Positions 36,102 to 46,800 of a DNA stretch of 64,000 nt are shown here, piece after piece. Position 1 is the first letter of the stretch, and every line of letters begins with the position of its first letter. The notes under the pieces are model-generated. The model searched no databases. It was given only the letters and a program-made list of their open reading frames with translations, and was not told where the DNA came from. Location of the stretch: positions 62,001-126,000 of the forward strand of contig PGYB01000016.1 in assembly GCA_002839445.1 (NCBI GenBank), read 5' to 3'. The position numbers and the translations under genes are program-made. This DNA is from Candidatus Riflebacteria bacterium HGW-Riflebacteria-1 (GTDB taxonomy: Bacteria; Muiribacteriota; Ozemobacteria; Ozemobacterales; Ozemobacteraceae).

Positions 36102-39032
36102 TCAGCTGAAAACAACAATGATCAGGGTGGTGTCGTCCTGAAGCTCGCGATTGCCTGTCATCAGCTGGTGTGCGGCCATGAATCGTTCGAAATACTTGTG
36201 CGGGCAGGGATCATAGCTCTGGATTGCGAGCTTTTTCAGGTTTTCGATCCCGATCATTTGACCGCGGATGTCTAATGCTTTTATGAGTCCGTCGGTGTAG
36301 AGCAGCAGGCTTTCGCCCGCTGCAAATGCCATCTCGACCGTTTTGAACTGGGGCTTTTTCAGAGCACCCAGGCGTGGCCCCGGCAGCGAAATTTCGCTGA
36401 TCTGCTTCTGGTCATGGCTTACCAGGAGTGGCGGCCAGCTTCCGGCATTGCTGTAGAGAGCCTTTCGTGTCTGCATGTCAATGTTGAAGAACTGAAAGGC
36501 CATGGTTTTCAGCTGTTGCTGACCTGTTGCGGCAAGCAGTTGATGAATTTTCAACAGCAGTTCGGCCGGTGCATCATGAAGATTGTCGAGTTTCATTATG
36601 GCGGCCTTGGCCATGGCCATTATCATCGCCGCGCCCACGCCATGGCCCGAAACATCTCCAGTCAGCAGGCAGAAACTGTCGTTTTTATACGAAAAGCAGT
36701 CGTAATAGTCGCCGCCAAGATCACCCCGTGAAAAGCTCTGGGCATGGATTCGACAACCGGTAAAATCGGGAATCTGGCGGGGCAGAAGATGTTCCTGAAC
36801 TGCTCCGGCGACCTTGAGTTCTTCGAGGTCGATCATGGTGGTGTTAAAAACCTGTGCCATTTCGCCGAATTCATCGCGGCCAAGCTCAGGCAGGCGCTTT
36901 TCAAAGTCGCGCCGCTGAATCGCTTCGGCCCCTTCCGCAAGAATGCGCAGCGGAAACAGAAAACTGTATGACAGAAGCTGACCAAGAATCAGCGCAAGCA
37001 AAAGTGAAACGATGCCAAAGCTGACAAGACGGCTCTTTTCACGATATATCTGTTCTCTGATCTCGTTGGCCGGGTATAGCCCGAACAGGTTAAAATTGCC
37101 CAGGTATTTGCCGCGAAACCCCATTATCAGATAATCCTGATGGTCGAGGCTGATAAACTGCCTTGGCGGAACCGGGCGATGCGTAAACTGACGGGCATAC
37201 TCACGCAGTAATTCATTAGCAGAGAGTTCTGATGGAATATACAGATCGGATTCTTCGTTGATGACGCCGAGTTTGAGATCGTCAATATTGCGACTGGCGT
37301 TAAGAAACTGATGCTCGATGTAACTGGCTTCCAGAACGTCGGTATTCCAGATTGTCATCAGCAGGTAATCGTATTTGTTGCCAGACTCCTGCGAGATAAG
37401 CTCAATATAGGCAGGGCTTCGCCTGATTCCAAGGCCCATGTGCGTGATCTGGCCATTTGCCTGCAGAAATTCATTCTGCACTTCCATGAGAGATTTTTGC
37501 ATTATTGACTCGGCCAGCATTTCGATTTCGGTGGCCGACTTGGTATCTGCCGGTTCGCCGTTCAGGTGGGAGAGCATATAGCGCATGAGTGCGGTAAAGG
37601 CCTGCGCTTCTTCGTCCTTTTTTCGGAGATTCTTATCGCTGAGGATTTCATCGCTGATCGGTATGCGCTGTTTGTCAATATAAACCGCCTCGCGGGTGCC
37701 GATAAAATTTGCGGCGCTGGCTACCATAAAAATCCTTATATCGCTGCGGCTGTCGCGATCCTGTCTAAGTCGATCAACAAACACTTTGAATGGCGGAGCT
37801 GTGATACCGTGTTTGCGATACGAGTTCTTAAGGTCAGCAACCGCGCGTCTGGCACGATATATTTGCAGTGCTTCTTCGGATTTAAAGCGTTCGTCAAAGT
37901 TTTTTAAGAAGCTGGTTCCCCGGCTGTGTATGTCGTCAAACATGGCATGCTGTTTCTGAGCCAGGTAGTCGTAGCCGACGAAAAACAGCATGCTCAGCGG
38001 CAGACCATTCGAGTAAATAAACAGCAGCAGCAACTTGCGTGAAATCGACAGGCGCATGCTTGTGTTTTTGCCCGCAGCGAACCCGCTGTAGACAAGGTAT
38101 GGCAACAGCAATAGCAGCAGCAGCCAGATCATCGGGGCAGTTGATCTGCCGGCTGACAGAGACTCTTTGCCGGCGCAGGCGAACAGAGTGAGATCTTTTT
38201 CGACAATTCGCATGAAGTAGTGTGCTTGACCGGTTTCCAGTTTCAGGCCGTTTCTAAGGCTATGCTGCTGAAGTATTTCGACTGCCTGCTCCTGGTCTGG
38301 CAATTTGCCGCTGCTCACTATCTGATCTTTTTTGACAAAGCCGGTTATGAAAGGAGTTTCACTGGTGTGCAGATAATTGAGGTAGTAGTTTAATCCATGA
38401 ATTGAGTCTTTGATTGCCTCTGGCTTGACCATGGCAATCAGGACAAGACCCTGGTGGGCGGCTATCCAATACCTTGGTGCCAGTCCGCTGCTGTCGTGCA
38501 TGAGCAGGACTTTGTTGTTTTCAGAAAGACATTCAGGGAGCGCCGAAAGCAGCATCTGGGGCCCTAAAAGCCGGCGCGCGTTAATTATATCTTCGTCGGT
38601 AGGCTCAAAATGGTTTGACCTGACGGAAAACACGGATCTGATCGAATTCAAGCACTGTTTCCAGTCGCCGTTATAATTGCCGGGATCTACTGTGCCTGCA
38701 AGCAGGCGATCAGAATAATCCCACAGCATATAATCGAACCCGCCAGCCAGCCTGTGGTGATAGTTTTTAATGATCGCTTCCGGGTCGCCTTTGCTCATGT
38801 CTATAAATGCCCGGCGAAAGGTTCTTGCCAGAAATTCCTCGGCGTTGGCATGTGTCGAAAAAATTGCCAGGGTTTCTTCTATTTTTTGTTCTACCGCCAG
38901 CAGCCTGTCGTTGTATCTGAGTTGATCGATGTGGCTCAGGCCAGCATACAGCAGAAAGACCGGAATCAGCAGAAAAACGGCCGTCTGTAACAGCCAGGTC
39001 CCTATTCTCTTTAGGCTGCTGTCTGGTGTCAT
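36102..39032 (-). CDS. Class A double-sensor HAMP-SpoIIE phosphatase (pair 5, A5)
   Basis: This 976-residue protein overlaps B5 by 4 bp (ATGA), with AGGAG upstream. Sensor 1 has LLGPQ, the TM2/TM3 region LLLLFIYSNGLP, and sensor 2 EIEMLAESIMQ with HMGLG in place of WGFG. HAMP has RDEFGEM. In the phosphatase GGDYYD, GDVSGHGVGAA and QDDTT are kept. NAGSWPP replaces NAGGCSP, and YTDGLIK replaces YTDGhhE (Glu to Lys). The metal Asps remain. It is the most divergent class A phosphatase domain and may have altered activity or target choice. Confidence 0.9.
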   Translation of the reverse strand: MTPDSSLKRIGTWLLQTAVFLLIPVFLLYAGLSHIDQLRYNDRLLAVEQKIEETLAIFSTHANAEEFLARTFRRAFIDMSKGDPEAIIKNYHHRLAGGFDYMLWDYSDRLLAGTVDPGNYNGDWKQCLNSIRSVFSVRSNHFEPTDEDIINARRLLGPQMLLSALPECLSENNKVLLMHDSSGLAPRYWIAAHQGLVLIAMVKPEAIKDSIHGLNYYLNYLHTSETPFITGFVKKDQIVSSGKLPDQEQAVEILQQHSLRNGLKLETGQAHYFMRIVEKDLTLFACAGKESLSAGRSTAPMIWLLLLLLLPYLVYSGFAAGKNTSMRLSISRKLLLLFIYSNGLPLSMLFFVGYDYLAQKQHAMFDDIHSRGTSFLKNFDERFKSEEALQIYRARRAVADLKNSYRKHGITAPPFKVFVDRLRQDRDSRSDIRIFMVASAANFIGTREAVYIDKQRIPISDEILSDKNLRKKDEEAQAFTALMRYMLSHLNGEPADTKSATEIEMLAESIMQKSLMEVQNEFLQANGQITHMGLGIRRSPAYIELISQESGNKYDYLLMTIWNTDVLEASYIEHQFLNASRNIDDLKLGVINEESDLYIPSELSANELLREYARQFTHRPVPPRQFISLDHQDYLIMGFRGKYLGNFNLFGLYPANEIREQIYREKSRLVSFGIVSLLLALILGQLLSYSFLFPLRILAEGAEAIQRRDFEKRLPELGRDEFGEMAQVFNTTMIDLEELKVAGAVQEHLLPRQIPDFTGCRIHAQSFSRGDLGGDYYDCFSYKNDSFCLLTGDVSGHGVGAAMIMAMAKAAIMKLDNLHDAPAELLLKIHQLLAATGQQQLKTMAFQFFNIDMQTRKALYSNAGSWPPLLVSHDQKQISEISLPGPRLGALKKPQFKTVEMAFAAGESLLLYTDGLIKALDIRGQMIGIENLKKLAIQSYDPCPHKYFERFMAAHQLMTGNRELQDDTTLIIVVFS

Positions 39033-41986
39033 GCTGCGGAGTCTCCTGAAAAGCGGACAAGAACTATTGTGATGTCATCCTCTACCTTTACTGACCAATC
39101 GAGATTAGCCTGGTAAAGATTAGTGTAATATTGTTGAATGTCTTTGTGCCAGGCGCTTCTGGCGAGAGTAAGCAATCTCTCCGGGCCATATTCAGTATTC
39201 TGCGGGTTTCTGGCTTCGAGCATGCCGTCACTGTAAAGTATCAGGGTGTCCCCCGGCCTTATGTCAAGATTATGGTTTTCGTAACGTGCCCGTTTTGTAA
39301 TACCGACCGGCGACCCGACGATTTCTGCAAAACTTGATGTGCCGCCGGCGTCTGAAACAATGATCGGGTAACAATGCCCGGCGTTGGCAAAACTGCAGGC
39401 GCCGGTCTGCTCATTCATTACCAGATACTGGCAGGTCATCATGCGTTTGAAGCTGCTGCTTTTCAGACGGAAAAGTACATTATGCAGAGACGTGAGCAGA
39501 AGGGCCGGGTCATGCAGGCTTTCTTTGTCGATGAGAACAATCGCTTTGGCCATAGCCATGATCAGCGCTGCCGGAATGCCATGCCCGGCGACATCGCCCA
39601 TGAAGACCCCGGTTTCTCCAGGGTTTGGCGTGCAATAGTCAAAGTAATCGCCGCCCAGTTTGGTCATCGAGATGCTTTTCGCGTATATTTCGATATTGCC
39701 GCTTTGATAATGCGCTTGCGGCAGCAACGTTTCCTGAATAATTCTGCCGGCCTCGAGCTCGTGCATGCCCGCCATGGTTGAGTTAAACACTCTGCCAAGA
39801 TCACCAAATTCGTCAGTGCTCGAAATGCTGTTACGAAACCCGAAATTACGCCGACCAATCTGTTTTACTGATTCGGTCAGTTGCCTGACCGGTTCCAGAA
39901 ACTGTCTGGTAAGGGTGTAGACGACGCCTGAGACGATAAACAGGCTGATCATGCTCAGCCATAGCAGCTGTATCTGCGCGTTCTTTACCGCTTTCTCGAT
40001 CTCATCGGCAGATACAATCGCGGCGAGAGAAAGGTTGTCAAGCTGACGGCCGGCCAGAGCAGAAACTATGTAGCGTTTTCCCTCATGATATAAGGCGTTC
40101 TCATGCACCGACTGCAGGTTGAAGGCTTTGTGCAGAATCTTTCGCAGTTTGGCTTCGGCGATTGCGCTATTGCCAATAAGGCTGCCGCTGTGCTGAGCCA
40201 GTCCGGCGAGAAAGGTTTTGCCCGCACGGCCGCGGTTCAATTCCTCGGCCTGTTGCACGGCATACGCTTCCTGAACCTGGTTGTCAAGCCACGACATGAT
40301 CAGAAGCGAATGAAACCAGCGCTTTTCAGGATTGCCAAAGAAGGTCATGTAGCACATTCTCAGCTCTGTACCGAACGAAAACTTTTCTACCTTGCCGGTG
40401 ACATGCAGAAATGATCTGAACATGCCCATGCCTTCTCTGCTCATTGCTTCCCTGGACATCTCAAGATAGGAGGCGGTCCTGTGTTCTCCGATCCTTTCAG
40501 TTGTCAGATCGTCAACGGCGCGGTTGGTGAAGTGCAGGGAATGCGCTGCGAATATTTTTAGAATGGTCTGTGACTGCGCCTTGCGCGCCCGACGTTGCCC
40601 TATCAGTATTTCGCCGTCTGTTCCCAGAACATAAGCTTCTTCGGCGTTGAGATTCTCAATCAGGTTTTTAAAAAACGGAATATCGTTGCTGTCTGGAACA
40701 CGATTCTGGACTTCTGCAGAATACGACGCCAGAGCGTCGCGCGCCCTGGTTTCGAGAACGCTGCGGTATCTTTTGAATCCGGCATCGACCTCTTCGAGAA
40801 GTCGCTCCTGGTTTCTGTGTGTTGCGTGCAACAATGAACCTTCAAGTTGCTGAATATACTCGTTGCCGATTGTGCCTAGAATCAGCAGCGGCAGACCGTT
40901 AGCATAAATGAACAACAGTGCTATGCGCGTTCTGATCGAGAAGTTGACCCGCGTCAGACGCAGACTGTAACAATATGAGATAAACAGTATAAGTAGCAGT
41001 GCAGTCGCCAGACGTGCGAAAAATACTGCCTTGAGCCGTTGCGGATAACCGTGGGGCAGGTCCTGTCGGTTGATTACGCAGTAGCCTCGCAGATAAGGAT
41101 CGAGAAGCTTAAAAGCGACCAGATGGTCGTTCAGTTCGCGATGTGGCAGAGAAGCATTTTCAAACTTGCCAAGTTCAAGGAGAAGAAGCTGGTCAAAATC
41201 GTTGCTGGCCTGTTGTTCATTGATCTGGCGCAGGTCGATGAACGAGGTGCTGATGTCACCGCCAATGCTGTTAAGCTCTTTCAGGGCTTGTTCTACGCCG
41301 ATATGCCGGTGTTCTTCCTGTGGGTTGGCAGCACAGAAGATGGTAAAGTCAGCGCGTGAGTCAAACCAGAACAGCGGAAAGCGATCTGGAGCATCGCCAA
41401 GAATGAACTTGCCGTGATCGCCTTTCTGAAAGGGATAGCGCAGGTGAGAAGAAACCAGAAAGCGTCCGAGATAGGCTCTGAAAAGGTTAAGGCGCTTCTC
41501 GACCACAGTCAGCAATTCGGGAAATCCAGGATATTCGCTGCGGCAGTGCTGAGCAATCTCAACAAAGAAGCTGCCGAGATTGTTAACTATGTATTTGTAG
41601 CTTTTCTCGTCGGTTAAAGACTCTACTGTCTGACCTCTGGCATCCCAGACGATAAATTTAAACAGCCCGGGATGGCGTTTCTTGATTGCCGTTATGCTTG
41701 CTTTGAGGCTTTGCATCGGGCTTACATGCTGGTCTGCGCGGTCAACATGCTGTTTGAGCAGTTTATGCAGGTAAAATGCAATGTCGACGTGCTGACTCAG
41801 AAAATCAAGCCGGCTGTTCATCTCGATGAATACATGCTGGCGCTCTTCTTCGTAGCGGAGACGCAGAGTATTGTCGATGAGAGCGTTCAAGAGCCATAGT
41901 GGAATCAGCGCAAAGCAGATAAAAGCGCCCAGCCAGGTAAGCAGCCGGTATCTGCTGAAAACATTGCCTTCTCGCCACTCTCTCAT
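39029..41986 (-). CDS. Class B double-sensor HAMP-SpoIIE phosphatase (pair 5, B5)
   Basis: This 985-residue protein is the first gene of the whole array. Sensor 1 shows FIVWDARG, LTDEKSY and VSSHLRYPF. The TM2/TM3 region has IALLFIYANGLP. Sensor 2 has CYMTFFGN and W-x5-Q-x3-Y. HAMP has TDEFGDL. Phosphatase motifs are GGDYFD, GDVAGHGIPAA, NAGHCYP, YSDGMLE and EDDIT. The ATG has no visible ribosome site. A weak promoter (TTTACC at 42021-42016, TAAGAT at 41998-41993) ends only 6 nt before it, so a leaderless transcript or a wrongly placed start are both possible. Confidence 0.9.
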   Translation of the reverse strand: MREWREGNVFSRYRLLTWLGAFICFALIPLWLLNALIDNTLRLRYEEERQHVFIEMNSRLDFLSQHVDIAFYLHKLLKQHVDRADQHVSPMQSLKASITAIKKRHPGLFKFIVWDARGQTVESLTDEKSYKYIVNNLGSFFVEIAQHCRSEYPGFPELLTVVEKRLNLFRAYLGRFLVSSHLRYPFQKGDHGKFILGDAPDRFPLFWFDSRADFTIFCAANPQEEHRHIGVEQALKELNSIGGDISTSFIDLRQINEQQASNDFDQLLLLELGKFENASLPHRELNDHLVAFKLLDPYLRGYCVINRQDLPHGYPQRLKAVFFARLATALLLILFISYCYSLRLTRVNFSIRTRIALLFIYANGLPLLILGTIGNEYIQQLEGSLLHATHRNQERLLEEVDAGFKRYRSVLETRARDALASYSAEVQNRVPDSNDIPFFKNLIENLNAEEAYVLGTDGEILIGQRRARKAQSQTILKIFAAHSLHFTNRAVDDLTTERIGEHRTASYLEMSREAMSREGMGMFRSFLHVTGKVEKFSFGTELRMCYMTFFGNPEKRWFHSLLIMSWLDNQVQEAYAVQQAEELNRGRAGKTFLAGLAQHSGSLIGNSAIAEAKLRKILHKAFNLQSVHENALYHEGKRYIVSALAGRQLDNLSLAAIVSADEIEKAVKNAQIQLLWLSMISLFIVSGVVYTLTRQFLEPVRQLTESVKQIGRRNFGFRNSISSTDEFGDLGRVFNSTMAGMHELEAGRIIQETLLPQAHYQSGNIEIYAKSISMTKLGGDYFDYCTPNPGETGVFMGDVAGHGIPAALIMAMAKAIVLIDKESLHDPALLLTSLHNVLFRLKSSSFKRMMTCQYLVMNEQTGACSFANAGHCYPIIVSDAGGTSSFAEIVGSPVGITKRARYENHNLDIRPGDTLILYSDGMLEARNPQNTEYGPERLLTLARSAWHKDIQQYYTNLYQANLDWSVKVEDDITIVLVRFSGDSAA

Positions 41987-42018
41987 TGCTTTATCTTAAC
42001 ACATGACAGTCGCCAGGT

Positions 42019-42046
42019 AAAAAAAGACCGCCAGTTTCCCGGCGGC
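42019..42046 (-). terminator. Terminator after rubrerythrin
   Basis: On the minus strand GCCGCC and GGCGGT pair (42046-42027) and are followed by a run of seven T (42025-42019). It separates rubrerythrin from the phosphatase array. Confidence 0.8.
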
Positions 42047-42073
42047 CCTTTGTCTCAATTATAAACAGTGGTC

Positions 42074-42667
42074 TCAGTAATTTTCGACCCATACCTGAAA
42101 GTGTTCGCGACCATGATCGCAAACCGGGCACTTCGGCGGAGCTTCGATGTTCTCAATAATGTGACCGCAGTTGTTGCATTTCCAGTATACCTTGCCGTCT
42201 TTTTTGAAGACAGTGTGGTTCTGTACGTTGTCATGCAGCTTGCGATAACGCGCTTCGTGCTTTTCTTCGACCTTGGCGATATTTTTGAAGACGGCAGCGA
42301 TATCGGCAAAACCTTCTTGGGCTGCAATGTCAGCAAAGCCGGTATACAGTGACGTCCATTCTTCCTTTTCGCCATCAGCAGCATACTGCAGGTTCTTGAG
42401 AGTGTCGGCGTAAGCTACCGGGTAACCAGCATCGTTGATAACTACCACTTCGCCGTCCATACCATATTTGAGAAGCTGCTTCATGAACATCTTGGCATGT
42501 TCTTTTTCGTTTTCGGCAGTCTCAATAAAGATGTCGGCGATCTGCAGAAAACCTTCTTTTTTGGCTACTGATGCATAATAAGTGTAGCGGGTGCGGGCCT
42601 GGCATTCGCCGGCAAAAGCTTTCATGAGATTCTCGGCGGTTTTGGTTCCCTTTAATTGTTTGCTCAT
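42074..42667 (-). CDS. rbr: Rubrerythrin
   Basis: The 197-residue protein has an N-terminal ferritin-like four-helix domain with the di-iron ligands expected in EC-ARTRY, ENEKEH, and EEKHEARY. A C-terminal rubredoxin domain has the iron knuckles CNNC and CPVC. It reduces hydrogen peroxide in the cytoplasm of anaerobes and microaerophiles, which hints at the lifestyle of the host. The ATG follows AGGAGG. It lies 47 bp after the RND adaptor gene on the same strand, so read-through is possible, though the functions are unrelated. Confidence 0.97.
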   Translation of the reverse strand: MSKQLKGTKTAENLMKAFAGECQARTRYTYYASVAKKEGFLQIADIFIETAENEKEHAKMFMKQLLKYGMDGEVVVINDAGYPVAYADTLKNLQYAADGEKEEWTSLYTGFADIAAQEGFADIAAVFKNIAKVEEKHEARYRKLHDNVQNHTVFKKDGKVYWKCNNCGHIIENIEAPPKCPVCDHGREHFQVWVENY

Positions 42668-42714
42668 TTACGTTTCCTCCTGGAATGATATTGTTGATAT
42701 ATGCAGAAACTTTT

Positions 42715-43890
42715 TCAGTTTCTGGGACTTCCCTGGATTGTCTGCCCGGCTCTGAGTCCGGAGACTACTTCACGCATGCCGTTGCCGGCATCGATACTTC
42801 TGATCTGCCTTCTCAACAAGCGACCATCGATGATTTCGACAACCGATTCGAGCTGGCCGGTTTTGATTATAGCAGATTCTGGAACAGTTATGACTTTTTT
42901 GTTGGACTTGAGCGGAATCTTGATTGTACCGAACATTCCTGGCATCAGGCCGCCTGCATTGTCGATACAGACCTTTACCAGAAATGTGCGACTGTGCGGA
43001 TCCACTGCAGGAACTATTTCGCGGACTGTACCCTGATAGCTGGCCTTCATGGCCGGTACAGCATATTCTACGCTTGAACCGGTGGCTACTTCGGTTACCA
43101 GCGCTTCGCGAATCGGTACTTCCAGCAGCAGGGTTTCCGGGTCAAACAGCCTGAGCATTACCGAAGCCGGGTTGCCAAGATCACCAGGATCAGCGAGTCT
43201 TTCGGCTACCAGCGCGTCGATCGGACTGTTAAGCGTGGCGTAGCCCAGCCCGGCCTGTGCCTGTCTGATACCCTGCGATACCGCGGCGGCATTTGCCGCC
43301 GCGCCAGAACGTTGCTGGTTGGCCTGCTGCAACCCGGCTTCTGCCTGCTTGTGGGCGGTTATCGCCTGGTCATACTCACGTCGCGAAATAGCATTTTGTT
43401 CAAACAGTGACTTGTTTCGCACGAGGTCTTTGCTGACCATGTCGAGAACTGCTTTTGCTGCCTTGACCTGCTCGTCAGCCGCCGCGACTGCTGCGTTAGC
43501 TGCGCGCAACTGGTCCTGACTCTGCGCGACTCCGGCTGTCAGATCCTGGGCGTCGAGTATGGCGAGAACGTCGCCGGCCTTGACACGGTCACCGCTGCGC
43601 ACTTTGATTTCGACAATTCGCGCCACGATGCGCGGCATGATATCGATCTCGTTGCGACTTCTGACAGTGCCGATCGCTGTGTAATAATCAGGCCGCAAGG
43701 TTTCTTCGACGGTGATGGCGGCTCCTGTTTCAGCTGGCTTTTCGAGATTGATACCTGGCAATATCTGCCCGGTAGCAAAGAATCCGCCTTGAAACATCAT
43801 CAGAAAGAGCAGGGCAGTAACACCGATAACCGGTCCGATATAACCCGCAAACCTGGTTTTGATAAGTGTCTTATTCTGGGCTTCACTCAT
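42715..43890 (-). CDS. RND efflux periplasmic adaptor (membrane fusion protein)
   Basis: The 391-residue protein has an N-terminal anchor (about residues 18-42) and a lipoyl half-motif (EIKVRSGDRVKAGDVLAILD). A long alpha-hairpin rich in Ala and Gln follows (about 110-220), then the second lipoyl half and beta-barrel (ATLNSPIDALVAERLADPGD). It would bridge the inner-membrane pump to an outer-membrane channel. Its start overlaps the pump gene by 4 bp (ATGA). No TolC-like channel is encoded nearby, so it must be supplied from elsewhere. Confidence 0.93.
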   Translation of the reverse strand: MSEAQNKTLIKTRFAGYIGPVIGVTALLFLMMFQGGFFATGQILPGINLEKPAETGAAITVEETLRPDYYTAIGTVRSRNEIDIMPRIVARIVEIKVRSGDRVKAGDVLAILDAQDLTAGVAQSQDQLRAANAAVAAADEQVKAAKAVLDMVSKDLVRNKSLFEQNAISRREYDQAITAHKQAEAGLQQANQQRSGAAANAAAVSQGIRQAQAGLGYATLNSPIDALVAERLADPGDLGNPASVMLRLFDPETLLLEVPIREALVTEVATGSSVEYAVPAMKASYQGTVREIVPAVDPHSRTFLVKVCIDNAGGLMPGMFGTIKIPLKSNKKVITVPESAIIKTGQLESVVEIIDGRLLRRQIRSIDAGNGMREVVSGLRAGQTIQGSPRN

Positions 43891-46800
43891 GACTTGATCT
43901 CCTTGTCAGTTGTGCTGGCCTTGGCGGGCTGGGCGCCGGCCTGGCTGAAGTAATATATGGTCGGAACTACGAGCATGGTAAACGCGGTGCTGGCAAGCAG
44001 GCCGAAGATAAGCGACCATGCCAGACCCGAAAATATCGGGTCGAGTGTAATCGGCCAGGCACCCAGCAATGTGGTGGCAGCGGTCAACATGATTGGCCTG
44101 AAACGCACAGCGCCGCTTTCCAGTATCGCGTCTTCAAGACTGTTGCCCTGCTTTACCGAATCTTGAATGAACTCGATGAGAACCACGCTGTTTCTGATAA
44201 CTATGCCGCCCAGCGCGATCATGCCGATCATCGCTGTCGCGGTAAAAAATATCGGGTCGGGGTAACCGCCGACAACATCGGCAGCAACCAGGTTAAGCAG
44301 GTAGAACCCCGGCGCGATACCGATAATGGTCAGCGGAATCGCCGACATAACCAGCAGCGGCATGACGAAGTTGTTCATCTGCACGGCAAGCAGCAGGTAG
44401 ATGCCAAGCAGCGCTATGCCAAAGGCGATACCGAGATCGCGAAAAACGCGAACGGTGATTTCCCATTCGCCTTCTCCGGCCCACTCAGCGGAAATGCCTT
44501 GCGGCAGCGGGTTCTTTTTAAGACGCATATGCATGTCGAAGATGATTTCGGCAGGAGGTCGACCGACGCATTCAGCTGTAACAAAGACTACCGGGCGCAG
44601 ATTTTTGTGTTGAATGACCTGTTCTTCTTTTTCGATTTTGAATTCACCAAGTTCACCGAGAGCGACCAGGCGGCCCGAACTGTCGCGCAGTCCTATTTCG
44701 CTCAGGCGTTGCAGATTGTTGCGGGCGGCCAGCGGCAGCCTGATTTTAATGAGCACAGGCTCGCGCTCGTTGGCGACATGCCCTATGCCGACAATGCTTC
44801 CTCGAATTGCCTGCGTAAGTGCCTGCTGAACTGATGTAGCCGAAAGGCCATGCATAGCTGCTTTCTGCACATCAGGCACAAAGACGATGCGGTCATGCTC
44901 GCTCTCGTTCATGTTGTCGATCTGAGCAATATGAACGCCGTCCTCTTCCTTAAGCTGTTTCTGCAGAAATTCTGCGCCGGCAAGGATCTCTTCGTAACTG
45001 CGGTCTTCATCGCCGTAGACTTCGACAGTAAGCGTCGAGAAAACTGGCGGTCCCGGTGGAATCTCAACGATGCTGACCACAGCATTATATTTGTCAGCGA
45101 TGGCGGTAAGGTCGTTGCGCAGACGCAGCGCGATCGCGTGGCTCTGCTGTACTCGTCTGCCCTTTTCCGCCAGATTGATGCGAATGTCCGCATTGTTATT
45201 GTTTCGGCGCAGGTTATAGTGGCGCACCAGGCCGTTAAAGTCGATAGGCGCGGGAATGCCGACATAAGACTGCACGCTTTTGACTTCGTTAACACGTGCG
45301 AGATATTTCTCGAACTCGCGCACGGCACGGTCGGTGTATTCAAGCGAAGATCCTTCCGGCATGTCGACGATCAACTGCAGTTCATCTTTATTGTCGAATG
45401 GCAGCATCTTGAGCGGCACTTTTCTGAACAGCAGCAGCAACCCGGAAGCGCCGAGCATTACAAAGATTGCGATCATCAGAAGAATAGCGTTGCGGCGCTG
45501 TAGAAATGGCGAAATGAGCCAGCGGTAGAAGCGCCTTATCCATGGCGGAACACCGTCATTCTGCTCGCCCCCTGCGCTGCTGGCGCCCTTTAAGAGTTTG
45601 TATCCGACCCATGGCACGAAGGTTAATGCGCAGAGGGTAGAAAAGGTTACAGTGAGTGGCACGTTGATCGCCATTGGGCCCATATATGGCCCCATCATTC
45701 CGGTAATGAAGAACATTGGCGTGAATGATACGATGATCGCCAGTGTCGACATGATTACTGGAACGATAACTTCCATGACCGCTGTTACGGTAGCTTTTTC
45801 AGGAGGCTCTTTACCCATCTGCAGGTGGCGCTGAATGTTGTCGACATTAGTGATCGGATCGTCAACTACCAGTCCAAGGCTGAGGATCAGCGCGAAGAGA
45901 GTGACCCGGTTGATCGTGAAACCGGCGACGAGGTTAATAAACAGTGCCAGCGCAAAACTTACTGGCACCGAAAGGCCGACAACTACAGCTGCCCGCCAGC
46001 CCATGGTAAAAGCCATCAGGCCGACAACCGTGAGAATAGCGAAAAGCATGCTCGACAGCAGTTCGTTAACTTTGTCGTTCGCAGTTTCGCCATAATTGCG
46101 GCTGATGATCATGTCGACTTCGGGTGGAATGACCTTGCCTTTGAGTTTTTCGGCTTCGGCGATGATTTCGCGAGCAACGTTAACGGCGTTAGTTCCCTTT
46201 TTCTTGCTGAAAGAGAGAGTTACGGCCGGGTGGCGTTCGCCGGTTGTGTTTCGCTGTGCCGCGTCGCCCCAGGTCGAATGGTGATACCATTCTGGCTCGT
46301 TTACGGTGTCAAGAACGCTGGCAACATCTTCGATATACACAGCGCGGCCATCTGTTGCTCTGATTGGTATGCGTGCTATTTCTGCCGCTGATTTGATAGA
46401 ATTGCCGGCGAGAATACGCACGCTGTTTTCGCCTTCGATTATGCGCCCGCTGTCGGCAACGAGGTTGTTGCCGGCCACCGCCATAAAGATGTCGCCGAAG
46501 CAGATGCCCCGTGCCTGCATTCTGGTCTGATCGGCTTCGATTCTGAATTCTCGGCGATAACCGCCATGGATTTCAGATCTGAAAACGTTGCGCACACTGG
46601 CCAGGCGTGCTTCGGCTTCTTCCGCGATACGGCGCAATTCAGACGGGCTGGCTTCGGGTGAAGTAAGCGTGAGAGTCACAATTGGCACATCGTCGATTTC
46701 GACAGGTTTGACTACCCAGTTTTGAACTCCCGGTGGCACAATATCTTTGTTGCCATCAATTTTGTCGCGGATCTTGACCATGGCTCGGTCGCGGTCCTGC

